The notes beneath the pieces were generated by a model. The model saw only the letters and a program-made list of their open reading frames with translations. It was not told the DNA's origin and did not search any database. Shown in pieces: positions 11,869 to 23,128 of a stretch of DNA of 64,000 nt. Numbering within the stretch: the first letter of the stretch is position 1; the number at the start of each line of letters is the position of its first letter. Source of the stretch: Echinometra lucunter (taxonomy: Eukaryota > Echinodermata > Echinoidea > Camarodonta > Echinometridae); the NCBI GenBank assembly GCA_029962745.1, contig CM057155.1:34754264-34818263 (forward strand), written 5' to 3'. A program made the position numbers and the translations under genes.

Positions 11869-11893
11869 TTCATCGAAAATGTAATGCTGTAAC

Positions 11894-12060
11894 CAGGGTT
11901 GGCAATTTTCAGGAAATACTGGGAATACCTAGTACATGGGCAGTATATCTAAATGTCTGGTATACTTTCAAGATAGGGCCTTCTCAGGATGGGTACCGAA
12001 CAGATAATTGCAAAGGTAATTGAAACAAGTTTGTATGCAATATGTCAGGAACCTTTTTAA
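11894..12060. mobile_element. Left-end relic of the CAGGGTTGGC hAT family
   Basis: 'cagggttggcaattttcagg' followed by 'aaatactgggaata' closely matches the left end of the hAT-type element at 4814. No matching right end or target duplication was found, so this is a decayed or truncated copy. Confidence 0.45.
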
Positions 12061-12204
12061 ATTTACGTTAGACGGTATTTAATCAATGAATGGCTGGCTA
12101 TGTTTGATGTACTTTTTTTGTGAAAATCAAACTACAAACTAGACAGCTTTTGTCTGGATACATGACCTTCTGTGCTGATATTGCAAGCTCTTCCTCCTTC
12201 TTCT

Positions 12205-13160
12205 AGTGGGCTTTGCTACCTTCTTGTAGTTGTAGACCACTTCACGAAATTCATCAATCTATATGAGACCAAATAGCTTCAACAGTAGCAAAACGCTTGT
12301 TTGAAGACTTAGTCAGGGAACATGGTCTACCAGATGTTCTGCATACCGATCAGGGCCGTCAATTTGAATCTACACTGATACGCCAACTTTGCAGAGAGTT
12401 TGGTATCAAGAAAACATGCTCATCTCCCTATCACCCCCAAGGAGTTGGTTTAGTTGAACAAACCAACCATGTCATTAAGTACCAGCTTGCTACGTATATG
12501 GCAGAAAGAGGAGGTGATTGGATCAACATCTGACAGGTCGAATTAGCGTATAATACGACTGTACACTCATCAACTGGGTATACTCCCTTCTTCATGCGGT
12601 ATGGAAGAGAAGCACGCCTGCCTCATTCTTTACCTCAACGTGACTTGAGATCAACTAGGGTACCACTCCTCATCATTATGTCAGAGCTACCAAGTCTCAC
12701 GCATTGTGCGTGAGACTCACGCATTCAGGGTCCGTCTCACGATCTCACGCATGGCACCCATTTTTCTCACGCATCGGGACCCGACAGAAAAAAAAAAAAA
12801 AGTAGCATATTCGCTAGATTATACGCACTGGCCGATCGCCTTCGCACGTCGTTCTACCCAATAATAAGGAGCATAGCTCAAAGATTAAGTGATAGTTGCA
12901 ATTGAAGGTATTTTTAACCTTTTGTCTTTCAATAAGTAAAAAATAGTCACTTAAGTATGCACAGATCGCACCATTAAGAGCTAAAAATTGAAAAAGCTCC
13001 CTACATGGGAGGGGGGGTGTCCCCCCTCCCACACCCTCGCCGAGACGCCGAGTCATGAAATCTCACGCATAAAATTGGGGGGAACTTGGCATCTCTGTTA
13101 TGTACAAGATCTACGCTTTCGTTTATGACGAGCATTCCAAGAGGCTGCTGCATGCATGAT
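12205..13160 (+). pseudogene. Ty3/gypsy integrase relic (interrupted)
   Basis: The frames translate to an integrase core: LLVVVDHFTKF (first catalytic Asp), HTDQGRQFES (second Asp), SPYHPQGVGLVEQTN (catalytic Glu region), then YNTTVHSSTGYTPFFMRYGR. There are stops and frame changes around 12270 and 12531. The reading resumes after a MITE insertion at 13098 with a segment resembling the usual YVQDLRFRL downstream region. It is unrelated in sequence detail to the intact gypsy element at 45929-51099. It is an old, inactive fragment with no LTRs visible nearby. Confidence 0.8.
12682..13097. mobile_element. Non-autonomous TIR element (416 bp) with 6-bp TSD
   Basis: The ends are CAGAGCTACCAAGT and ACTTGGCATCTCTG, an imperfect 14-bp inverted repeat of hAT style. 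They are flanked by the direct repeat TTATGT (12676-12681 and 13098-13103). Removing the element plus one repeat restores a continuous reading of the host gypsy integrase, which supports the 6-bp duplication. The interior repeats 'tctcacgcat' at least five times near both ends. No ORF. A hAT assignment is likely, but the 6-bp duplication is shorter than the usual 8. Confidence 0.85.
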
Positions 13161-13206
13161 AGGGTTAGAGCTAACCCTACAGGCTCCGCCGCGAAGCGGC
13201 GGAGCC
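13160..13206. repeat. Two adjacent perfect hairpins
   Basis: TAGGGTTAGAGCTAACCCTA (13160-13179) is a perfect 20-bp palindrome built from head-to-head telomere-like TTAGGG units. It is followed 2 bp later by a GC-rich hairpin with 11-bp arms, GGCTCCGCCGC at 13182 pairing with its complement ending at 13206, and a GAA loop. Origin unknown. Confidence 0.75.
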
Positions 13207-13354
13207 CATACGCTCAACTATTGACAGCGCCGCAAACCGTCAGTTGGGTTCGCTTATTTGGACATAATGCTTGAAAGTTAAAAATTTCTACTCATATATA
13301 TACTCACGAACTTCCTGGACAACCAGCAAACCCTGTAGAATCCTGATTTGAAAA

Positions 13355-13576
13355 TTATTTTGAGAAAAAATGTGATTATCCAGTGCTGTCAAAATGTTCC
13401 CATGTTGTAGCAAGCCATCTTGGAAAGTCGAAAATAGACTGCGCATGCGCGGGTGTCGGCGCAAGCAAACATGAATATTCAGGCATTGCGCAGTCTATTT
13501 TCGACTTTCCAAGATGGCTGCTACAACATGGGAACATTTTGACAGCACGGATAATCACATTTTTTTCTCAAAATAA
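13355..13576. repeat. Near-perfect palindromic MITE carrying NRF1-like and YY1-like motifs
   Basis: The arms are about 13355-13448 and 13485-13576, nearly perfectly complementary apart from single-base indels, with a loop of about 36 bp. The left arm contains the NRF1-type palindrome GCGCATGCGC (13441-13450). Both arms carry CCATCTTGG / CCAAGATGGC, which resembles YY1 sites. It lies about 240 bp upstream of the first visible exon of the BEN-like gene. The regulatory meaning is inference. Confidence 0.8.
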
Positions 13577-13811
13577 GATTACCCAATTTGGTTGCACACA
13601 AGCAATGAATGCAAGCTTTACCATTTTAAAGTCAAATTCTACCTCCTGTAAAAACATTTCATTTAGAAAGCCATAAGTCCAAAGCATTCCTAGAATGTTT
13701 ATCACAAAAAGGTTTATGAAGAATCATTCAAACTTATAAAGTTCAATCTAAACATTTCAGGCTGATGTTTATATCATAATTATCAATAACCACATGGTAT
13801 TTCCTATACAG

Positions 13812-15032
13812 CTAACACAGAAAATACCATTTGGGACCACACACAAAATCCAAAACAAGGAGCAGGAGGAAGAAAACAGGACACTCAGCATCCGGATGCA
13901 GAGCCTAGAGGAGAAGGTTGCCGAGATGGAGACCAAGCTTTTGAAACTGATCAGTCAGCAGGTAATTTTTCATACTTTATTGTAATTGTGTCATAATTAA
14001 CAATTTCATCAATAACTTATTTTATTGTACCTACTATCTAGTCGTCAAGCAGTCATTTTCTTCTGCCATTGCATTTTCACTCGTCTTACTTGCATTATGG
14101 CCCCAGGGAGATTCAAAATGCTATGTAGTTATCTCAGTATCCTTATTTCATATTTGTGTTGCTTTCCTGTGCTCTGCCTATGCAATTTATTCTTGTCTTT
14201 CTCCTTTCTAATGCACAGCCAAGTCACGCCATCCCTCCAGCACCAGTCCAGCCGATGCCACAGCAAGCGCCGCAGCCAGCCCCTCAGCCAGCCCCGCAGC
14301 CAGCCCCGCAGCCAGCCCCACAGCCAGCCCCACAGCCAGCCCCACAGCAAGACCCACAGCGCAGTCCACTTCTCCTGGTGCAAGTTTCCAATCCTTCTAG
14401 AGTGGCTGTTGAAGTCTCCCATGAACTGTTCACAGACAAGGAACGGTTTCACCGCTGCATGAACGGCAAAGGAGATTCTGGCCTCGACCCAACCAGGATT
14501 GCACTTCTACAAGAGCGATTGTTCCAGGTGTGCCCAGTGCCAAGGTCACAGCAACAGGCAGCTTGGAAGCAGGCAGTTAAGGTGATCGACAGTCACACCC
14601 GTTACAATCCGGAAGAGGCAACAGGCCCGGGCACAGGAAAAATGGACACTAGTAGATTACAGTAAGAATCAACATAACTTATTCTGAAATGGTATAAGTA
14701 ACACTATTGATCCATTGCATGGACTCAAAAAGATTTAAATTTATATGCCAAAGTTTAAAATCAGCATCAATTCGATGTTAACCCTTATTGACCTAGTACA
14801 TAACCTCGTAAAGATTCAAATTCGTGTATGCTTGTTCAAAATCATTTATCTTGTCTTTCTCCTCTGTTTTTCTTCTCTTTCTCTAATGCACAGCCAGATC
14901 ACTCCATTCCTCCAGCACCAGTCCAGCAAGCCCAATACCCAGCCTCCAGCACGCTCCACAGCCAGCCCCACAGCCAGACACAGCACAGCCAACTCAGCGC
15001 AGTCCACTTCTCTAGCTACAAATCCCTCCTGA
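13812..15032 (+). CDS. BEN-domain-like protein with coiled coil and Pro/Gln-rich linker (5' incomplete)
   Basis: Exon 13812-13961 (acceptor tatacag, donor CAG|GTAAT) encodes a charged coiled coil (RMQSLEEKVAEMETKLLKLI). Exon 14219-14661, joined in phase 0 (acceptor aatgcacag), encodes PSHAIPPAPVQP, then about six QPAP repeats, then a domain with GKGDSGLDPTRIALLQERLF and QQQAAWKQAVKVIDSHTR. The LDPxxxxxLQERL...W...V..I....R pattern matches the C-terminal half of BEN domains, which act in DNA binding and transcriptional repression. The exon can end at TAA 14663-14665 or splice at CA|GTAAG to 14894, giving a Ser/Thr/Pro-rich tail that stops at 15030-15032. Upstream exons were not found. The BEN call rests on motif similarity by eye. 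Confidence 0.65.
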
Positions 15033-15200
15033 GTTGCTGTGGACCTCTCTGCACTGGTGCAAAGCCAGGAGAACTGACATGACTTTTTGTCTATTTTGCA
15101 TTATAATCTGTTCAATATGCATTGTATATTTTGTGTATATATATATATTTTGCTACTTGATGTTACACTTGCCAGATGAATAAAAATATTTTTGTGTGAA
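14894..15200 (+). other. Alternative or terminal exon of the BEN-like gene, duplicated from its BEN exon
   Basis: This exon begins CCAGATCACTCCATTCCTCC after a 'ctctaatgcacag' acceptor. Both exon start and intron end are near copies of the BEN exon start at 14219. Spliced from the coiled-coil exon in phase 0 it would read PDHSIPPAPVQ... and stop at 15078-15080 without a BEN domain. Spliced from the BEN exon in phase 2 it would give a Ser/Pro tail ending at 15032. AATAAA at 15179-15184 marks the transcript end. Confidence 0.5.
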
Positions 15201-15459
15201 TGTACATAATTTTATTGATTTATTATTCATTTTGCATTGAATACATTGTGACATGCTGTTTGTGAAGGAGTCTAGAATATTTTGCTGGTTGAGCTTGGGG
15301 TGCATTCTGGAGTGCATATGTATTGCATGAAAAGTGTGTAATCCTTTTCCCGTCCTTCATCGCTTTCTCAGCCTGCCACTTATCTTTATATCTTGTGATC
15401 TTTCCCTTCCCCTTGTTTTCCCCCTATTCCTTTTTTTAAATCTTTTCATGTACAGTATC

Positions 15460-15715
15460 CTCTATTATGTATCTCCATTACTTTGTCCTTTTTATCTTCC
15501 CTTTAATTTTCTATCAATACTCCTCTTTCGATCATTTTCCTCCTCTTTCCATTTTATCTTCCTCCTTTTATCTTGCCTTTCATTTCTCTTTTGTTTCTTG
15601 TTTCCATCTTTCTATCATCTATCATTTCATCTGCAGTATCCTCCATTATGTATCTCATTACTTTGCCCTTTTTATCTTTCCCTTTAATTTTCTATCAGTT
15701 CCTCCCCGTTTATAT
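15460..15715. repeat. Pyrimidine-rich tract with internal direct repeat
   Basis: A C/T-rich stretch in which the segment starting 'attatgtatctc' and ending 'aattttctatca' occurs twice, at about 15463-15520 and 15645-15700. The same arrangement occurs in the duplicate at about 23550-23785. The long Leu/Phe/Ser frames here are low-complexity artefacts. Confidence 0.65.
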
Positions 15716-16554
15716 AATTTTCCTCTGAAAAGGGTTCCCAAGTTATCGCTATTATGAGCCATTTTCATATAGGACCTCTTTGACCTTTTACCAGGAGACC
15801 TCAAATTCTAATCATATCACTGTCATCCAAAATGCATACATGAGCTAATCGCAAGAACGAAAACGGGAAGGACAGATGCCCCTGCCTGCGGCAACTACAG
15901 TGGGCTGAGGCATATACATGTAAACCGGGATACAAACAACAATTATGCTATTCATTCCTTCGGCTATAAAGTACAATTCCTAAATCATACAAATAATAAT
16001 AATGAAGTATAATTAGAATTCTATTCAATAATAAGAAGTACAAGTCGAAGAGGTTAGCATATCCCAGGTGTTCAGGCAGTGGAATCACACAAAGGAATTC
16101 AAAGTAATTTAAAATTCAAATGAGGTATTTCTTGTTAAAAGTATCAAACAATCCAGAAATATATTTTGGTTTATTTATAAATGATTAGGTTTTGATAAGT
16201 ACAAAATACTTTGCCTTGAGAGTTTTCTGTTAACATTTATACTGAGAAGAGGTGATTCTAAAATAGATGTAGTACTGGTCACTGTCATTCTAAATAGTAT
16301 TAATAATGCAAGTAATATCAATACAAAATTGAAGGATGATTACATAATCACAGTCTTATTCATTCACTATTAAATATTTGACTTGATACTGGTGCAGCAG
16401 TCAGTTTTGAAGTTGATGAAGGTGTCATGAAGGATTATGTTTAATAACTTTTTGTGAAGAGTGTAACAGAAGCTAAAAGGAGTTCTGTAATAGATATCAA
16501 CGCGAAAAGCGTTCATATGATTTACAGTTGTTCCTGAAACTTTGTGGTTTGGTC

Positions 16555-16663
16555 GTTCCCACGCGTAGCGGCGGTAGACTTCAAAAGCAAGGCGAAGCGT
16601 ATCCGTTGCTAGCGTGTCAATTACAATTTTGTGCGCACAATTATGCCCGCTAAGCGTGGGAAC
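16555..16663. repeat. Short inverted-repeat element (copy 1)
   Basis: GTTCCCACGCGTAGCGG at the left pairs with CCCGCTAAGCGTGGGAAC at the right over about 109 bp. The same structure lies at 24636-24746 in copy 2. It is upstream of the non-LTR element and could be a tiny MITE or a structured 5' feature. Confidence 0.55.
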
Positions 16664-17185
16664 AGAGAGTCATAACTGATTGTGGATTTTTGAGAAGTAG
16701 AGGTAAAAGTTTTCCCACCACCACCCCTGCGCCACCCTAGTTCTAGTTCATCAGCTCGTAATTATATAGAGCGAGGTTGTCTGTGAACGGCTCTGCGCTG
16801 ACGCTGGAGTTGGACGGATAATAACGGTTTCCATTAAAAGTTTTTTTCTTATAATTGGATGCTATCCTTGCAATTATTCTACTACCTTCGCCATTGTGAC
16901 TTTCTTTACCTATCCCCGTAAGTGGTTGTGATCTACTTCGAGTTATTTTGGACTTACAAATTTGCGGCTGATTCAGCTCTGTGCATTAACACTAGCAGTA
17001 TAGCAGAAAACCACGCGGGCCGACCACGTACATACCCGCACGTTTTGCTCGGATCGTGCAGCCCAGCCACGTTGGCAACCCCCGCTCTTCGTCTCCATAA
17101 AAAAAGATACACTGCACTAACTTCGTGTAAACATTTGCGCCTCTACGTGTAGCCTGTGGGTAACCGTTGTGGTTAACAGTTCGCA

Positions 17186-20100
17186 ATGTCTAGCTCAAAC
17201 CAAAGAGGGATCGTTTACAGTAATGTCACTCACTCTAACACTAATACTCCCCGCAGAGAGATGAAGAAACAAAAGACAAGTGGGGACTGGTACTGATGAC
17301 ACAAACCGAATCCGATGACGAACCTCGACCCTGGTCATGAATCAAGGACCCCATGTCAGCCCCCGTGATGAGTGATAATGATAGGGATGCGATCACTCGG
17401 TCCCTACTTGATGCTTCAGATGGAGCCTCTGCTCAGCTTCCTTCTAGCCCAAGCTCCTCTAAACAAATAGTGATGGAAACAGTGGATATGATGGTCCCAG
17501 TCCTCAACAAACTCATTGAAACTGCTTTTGAAAAGATGCTGACGAAAATCAACGAAAAACTGGACCCTATCCAAGAGTACGAGCTGACCTCCAACAAGTT
17601 CAAGATTCTCTGGACACACACAGGCGCCTCACAAAGTACGAGCATTGACAACCTCGAACAATACACAAGAAGGGAGAACATAAAAGTTTCTGGGTTTGCT
17701 GAAGAGGAGAGTGAGGATCTGGCTGACAAAATGGTAAAGCTCGCTGCTGAAATTGGCGTCGCTTTATCTCGCCAAGATATCTCGGGCCATTCATAGAGTG
17801 GGGAAACCTAAACATGGAAAACCAAGGGCAGTCATCTGTCGCTTCACCAACCGGATGCGAAAAGGACGAGCTGATAAAGAATCGTAGAAGATTGAAAGAC
17901 GTCCCTGCTTGCAAAGATACGGTCTACATCAACGAGGACCTCACTACCCTCCGCTACAAACTGCTTTCATACGCCAAATCACTACCCAACGTCGAGAGGA
18001 TCAACAGCAGAAACGGGAAATTGTTCTGCAACCTGAGGGACAAGCGACTAGTGTCATTGAGACAGCAGATGACCTCTTCAAGCTTGGTGTCGACAGTGTT
18101 GATTACGTAAAGCTTGGCCTGGAGATGCCTAGTACAAGTAGGGTCTTGCAGAGAGGCGGGATCATCCTGTCCAACGATCTTGTATATATGAACCTACTGA
18201 GCCAACCGAACCTGCCTGTACTGTCTCTACTGTTGCTAATATCAATATCCGAACCCTAAATAACGCAAATGATCACATTACCGATAATGTCTCTCTCCGA
18301 CCACCCCTATTTCACATCAGGCCAAAGTAAACGTTTCCCTACTTAACGTTGGAGGACTCGTAACAAACTGAATATCCCTAGATTTGTTAATGAATTACTA
18401 ATAATGATATATTTGCAATTGTTGAAAACTAAATTGGATAAATTTGACCTAACCTAATATTTGTGTTCCTAACTATAGGTTTATTGCTCAAAATTCGTTC
18501 AAAATCAAATACACAAGTCAGGTGGGTGTCGGAGTTTTGTTAGAAATAGTATCTATAATCATATAACTGTTTTGAATTCTGATAATACCACGGTTTATGG
18601 CTTCTGTTTGATAAAGTCCTTATTGGTAACCAATTTCTATTAGGAGTGATTTATATCCCACCGGAATCATCACATTTTTTCTAGTATTGATTTATTTGGA
18701 TTCACTTGAGGAAGATATTCTGAGGCTGGCTAACCCAGTAAACAAAGAACAAAATTCCAGTTTGTTTATGTGGCGATTTCAACGCCTGGTGTGGTGAAAG
18801 TCCGACTATGTTGATGTTAGTGACAACTCTGAAACTAATTTTAATGTGATTATTTGCAATCCCTCCCCATCCTGGAAAATTTAAATAGCATGGTTAATCT
18901 AGATGCCCGGGCATTGAAACTAACAGAAAGTGTATGCAAAGAAAACAAACAGGTATGGTCATAGACTCATTGAATTATGTAAAAACAATAATCTTTTTAT
19001 TGCTAACGGTAGATTAAGAGGTGACTGTGATGGTAAATTTACCTGTAAAAACTCAAGTATTGTTGATTATTTTATTTTTGTCCCCTGAAATAATATGCAG
19101 ACTCGCCACCTTTGAAATACTGGATTTTGAACCGCTATTTTCTGATGGCACACAACCTGGTTCATGCAGTGTTTAAACTTAAATGTAAGGAGCATGATGT
19201 TATTAATTCTGATAAGGCTGATGGTGAAGGTGTTTCGTGATATTGGCATCACGTCAAATAAATTACCCGACCTAAATTGAAACCCGAACATAGAATTAAA
19301 ATAATTGAAAATCTCAATGCCGAAGCTACCCTTCTCATAGAACAACATCTTTAATTCCTTTCTTGAAAATTATCAGTAGTGGATGATATGCTATTAATGA
19401 AGTTACTAATTCTATCAATAATCTCCTACTGAATTCCCAGCTAAAATTTCCAACTGCTATTCACACTAATGCCAGAATTGAGCATTTTAAGCAACCCTGG
19501 TTTAATCATTCTTGCAATTAAATTGAGGAAAAAATATCGCAATGGCCAGAAAATACTTCATCAGATCAAAGTCTGAATATATTAAACTCAAAATGAATCG
19601 CTTATGTAAAAAATATAAAAACTAATTAAGACTTGCCGTATATTCTTATTATAAAGAGCTCAATAATAAACTGCGTAATCTAAAATGTAGTAAGCCCAAT
19701 GAATACGGGAATATTCTTAAAGACAAGGCCATATAACCTTAAACATCATTAGAAGCCAGCTTTATAGACCTTGTTAATTCTTTAAGGAAACTTAATCAAT
19801 CTTCAGGTAACACTACCCTCCAGAGTTTTGTGGTCTTGAAAATCTATCAATAATGATTTACTCTCAATGAAGTAAAGAACGCAATTAAAAAGTTTAAAAA
19901 GGAATAAAGCTTGTGGTATTGATGGTATAGTGAATGAATTTATTATAGATACTTCTGATGTTATTTCCCCAATACTCACTAAATTATTAATATTGTGTTA
20001 AATACTGTTGTAGTACCTGACATATGGGGCATCGGGTCATAACCCAGTTTATAAAAACAATGGACCTGCAGATGACCCTGGTAACTACAGGGGTATTTCA

Positions 20101-21816
20101 ATACTTAGCTGTATTGGTAAATTGGTTTACTTCCCTACTTAAATGACAGGTTAACACATTATTGATGATTATGGCATTTTTAAAGGAAAATCAAGCTGGA
20201 TTCAGACACAAGTATTCAACCATTGATCATTTATTTTCATTAAAATGTATTATTGATGTGTATACAAGATACATGAATAAAAAACTGTTTTGTGCCTTTG
20301 TTGATTTTAAGAAGGCTTTTGATTCGATAAGTAGAAACAAACTTTGGCACAAACTAATCAGCAATGGCATCAATGGTAAAATCTTGATCACTATTTCAAA
20401 CCTGTATAAAAAGCAAAATCGTGTGTCAAACATCCAAGTGGTTTTATTTCTGATATTTTCCCGAGTCAGGTTGGAGTAAGACAGGGAGATAACCTCTCTC
20501 CACTCCTCTTTGCTCTTTATTTGAATGATATGGAAACAGAACTGTTCAGTAAATATAATGGCCTCACTGCTCTTTCAGACTTAATTGAAAATGTAGTTGA
20601 TTTTGATGATATTGTAATTTATTTAAATTAAATACGTTGTTATATGCTGATGATACTATTATTATGGCTGAAAGTAAAGATGATCTCCAGACTGCTCTAA
20701 ATGCATTTGAAACCTATTGTACTGACTGGGATCTCACAGTAAATGTTAAGAAAACAAAAGTCATGGTCTTTTCAAAGGGTAGAATTAGGAAAATACCAGA
20801 ATTCACTTTCCGAAATGAAAAAATGAGGTTGTTTTTGAATACAAGTATTTGGGTATTATATTTAATTATAATGGAAATTTTAGTAAAGCAAAAAAATATC
20901 TCTATGACCAGGCAACTAGGGCTATGTATGCTCTCATAAGTAAATCTAGAAACTTAAACCTCTCTATTGATATTCAGTTAAATTTATTTGATTCTCTTGT
21001 TGTACCATTCTTTTGTATGGTTGTGAAATTTTGGGTCATGAAAATAATTCTCTGATTGAAAAACTCCACTTAAGATATTGTAAATCTATTCTACGAGTTA
21101 AAAAATCTACCCCTAACTGTGTGGTATATGGAGAGCTTGGTAGGTTCCCATTAGACATTTATATTAAAAGTAGAGTAGTTTCTTGTTGGTATAGACTAGT
21201 TACTAGCGATTTATGTAGGACATCTAGTATTATTTATAAGCTTTTGTATTCTCTTAGTGCTGATAACAAATTTCATTCTAACTGGCTTTTGTTTGTGAAG
21301 CATGTTCTTGATTGTAATGGATATTCCTTTGCTTGGCTGAACCAAAGAATTGACTTTATATCTAGTTTTAAGAAACGCTTACTTCAAAGACTAAAAGATC
21401 AATTTTGTCAAGGATGGTCTTCAGATATTAATAGCTCCAGTTCATGCTCGAACTATCGTATCTTCAAAACTACCCATAAACTAGAGAACTACTTGATAAC
21501 TCTTCCCCCCTCTCTTTTCTATTATTTATGCAAATTTAGAACTGGCAATTCCAGAATACCAATTGTGACTGGTAGATATGACAATACTGAAAGGATAAAT
21601 AGAGTATGTACTTTGTGCAACTCCGGAATAGGAGACGAGTTCCACTACATTTTTATTTGTAGTAAGTTTGAACAAGAAAGAAACTCACTTCTTGGTACTC
21701 ATTTTATAAATTATTACAATATTCACAAAATGTATTCTCTCTTTAATTCTACGGAAATACCAATCATTAAAAACCTGGCTGTCTTCACCAAATTGGTGAT
21801 AAATGCATTTAAATAA
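17186..21816 (+). pseudogene. Non-LTR retrotransposon ORF1 and ORF2, copy 1 (many frameshifts)
   Basis: Same element as 25269-29892. The ORF1 start is at 17186. From there to about 20.2 kb the reading frame changes every few tens of bases. The RT region reads better: VDFKKAFDSISRNKLWHKLI at about 20.3 kb and LYADDTIIMAESKDDLQ at 20.64 kb, followed by an unbroken 267-residue C-terminal frame (21013-21816). At some sites this copy is in frame where copy 2 is not, for example the FVDFKKAFDS site and the ELCKNNNLF site. So neither copy alone shows the true sequence. It is not functional as written. Confidence 0.9.
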
Positions 21817-21901
21817 CTTAATAAGTACATGTGTATAACCGTGATATTACACATATGGTTTTGAATGAAGTTTCCAACTTTATTTGTTAAGTAGATCATT
21901 A

Positions 21902-21935
<34 letters not shown>

Positions 21936-22494
21936 GTCTAGTTTGATGGAATAGCACTCAGTTTTATAGTTATCACTCTTTATGTATCTTGCCATGTTTA
22001 TTATCGTTTATACTTCACTTGTCATGCTGCTGTGAATGACCCCTGAGCCCACCCACACATGACCTCTCCACTATGACTACTCATTGCTTGATTCCACATC
22101 GACCTCATGCTCCAGTGTGGAAGGTATGAGTGGGCTGCCTCAGAGGTTATGTTATTTCATTTGTTGTATCCTTGTACACCCCTTCGGGGTTTTTTTGAAG
22201 GATCGTTAATAAATTTGAAACTTGAAACTTGAAACTTGTAAATCGGTTGTGGTCGCCTCGAAATGGGACATATTGATTTGTCAAACTCAGTGCTTCGATG
22301 TCCAATTTTGGACGAGCAGTAAATCAAAGTTGGCGATATTATTTTTTTACGGGGCTGTTTTTGTCTCAGACGTTCTGTTTACTTGTCGAAGCTACGCTTG
22401 GCAGTAAGGAGCTTTCCTTCCATTTTTTCTCCATTAATACGGTTTTGGAGGTTTTCATACTTACCTGGGACACGGGGAACACTGTTCTCTACAT

Positions 22495-22994
22495 NNNNNN
22501 NNNNNNNNNNNNNNNNNNNNNNNNNNNNNNNNNNNNNNNNNNNNNNNNNNNNNNNNNNNNNNNNNNNNNNNNNNNNNNNNNNNNNNNNNNNNNNNNNNNN
22601 NNNNNNNNNNNNNNNNNNNNNNNNNNNNNNNNNNNNNNNNNNNNNNNNNNNNNNNNNNNNNNNNNNNNNNNNNNNNNNNNNNNNNNNNNNNNNNNNNNNN
22701 NNNNNNNNNNNNNNNNNNNNNNNNNNNNNNNNNNNNNNNNNNNNNNNNNNNNNNNNNNNNNNNNNNNNNNNNNNNNNNNNNNNNNNNNNNNNNNNNNNNN
22801 NNNNNNNNNNNNNNNNNNNNNNNNNNNNNNNNNNNNNNNNNNNNNNNNNNNNNNNNNNNNNNNNNNNNNNNNNNNNNNNNNNNNNNNNNNNNNNNNNNNN
22901 NNNNNNNNNNNNNNNNNNNNNNNNNNNNNNNNNNNNNNNNNNNNNNNNNNNNNNNNNNNNNNNNNNNNNNNNNNNNNNNNNNNNNNNNNNNNNN
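22495..22994. other. Assembly gap (500 N) between the duplicate copies
   Basis: Exactly 500 N. Copy 1 of the duplication ends at its left edge and copy 2 begins at its right edge, so the true duplication boundaries are hidden. Confidence 0.98.
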
Positions 22995-23128
22995 ATCACT
23001 CCATTCCTCCAGCACCAGTCCAGCAAGCCAATACCCAGCCTCCAGCACGCTCCACAGCCAGCCCCACAGCCAGACACAGCACAGCCAACTCAGCGCAGTC
23101 CACTTCTCTAGCTACAAATCCCTCCTGA
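22995..23128 (+). pseudogene. Duplicate of the BEN-gene terminal exon (5' end lost in gap)
   Basis: Copy of 14898-15032 with the same TGA (23126-23128) and an AATAAA at 23271-23276. One C is missing relative to copy 1 in 'cagcaagccaatacc', which changes the frame. Without an upstream BEN exon it is orphaned unless the gap contains one. Confidence 0.7.

Larger units (their letters stand above)
14898..22494. repeat. Tandem duplication, copy 1 (indel-rich)
   Basis: Aligns end to end with 22995-30580. It contains the last exon and 3' UTR of the BEN-like gene, a pyrimidine-rich tract, and the whole non-LTR element. Differences are overwhelmingly single-base insertions or deletions, often in homopolymers, and are densest at about 17.1-20.2 kb. 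The stretch 21.0-21.8 kb is almost identical to copy 2. The right edge is the assembly gap itself. This pattern suggests poorly polished long-read sequence or an unmerged allele rather than a decayed genomic copy. Confidence 0.85.

Noticed and set aside
14129..14452. Antisense frame with Trp/Leu/Gly repeats opposite the QPAP repeats
   Set aside because: A shadow of the coding Pro/Gln repeat on the other strand.
15334..15757. Leu/Phe/Ser-rich frames resembling membrane proteins
   Set aside because: Low-complexity pyrimidine tract beyond the BEN gene poly(A) signal, with no splice support.
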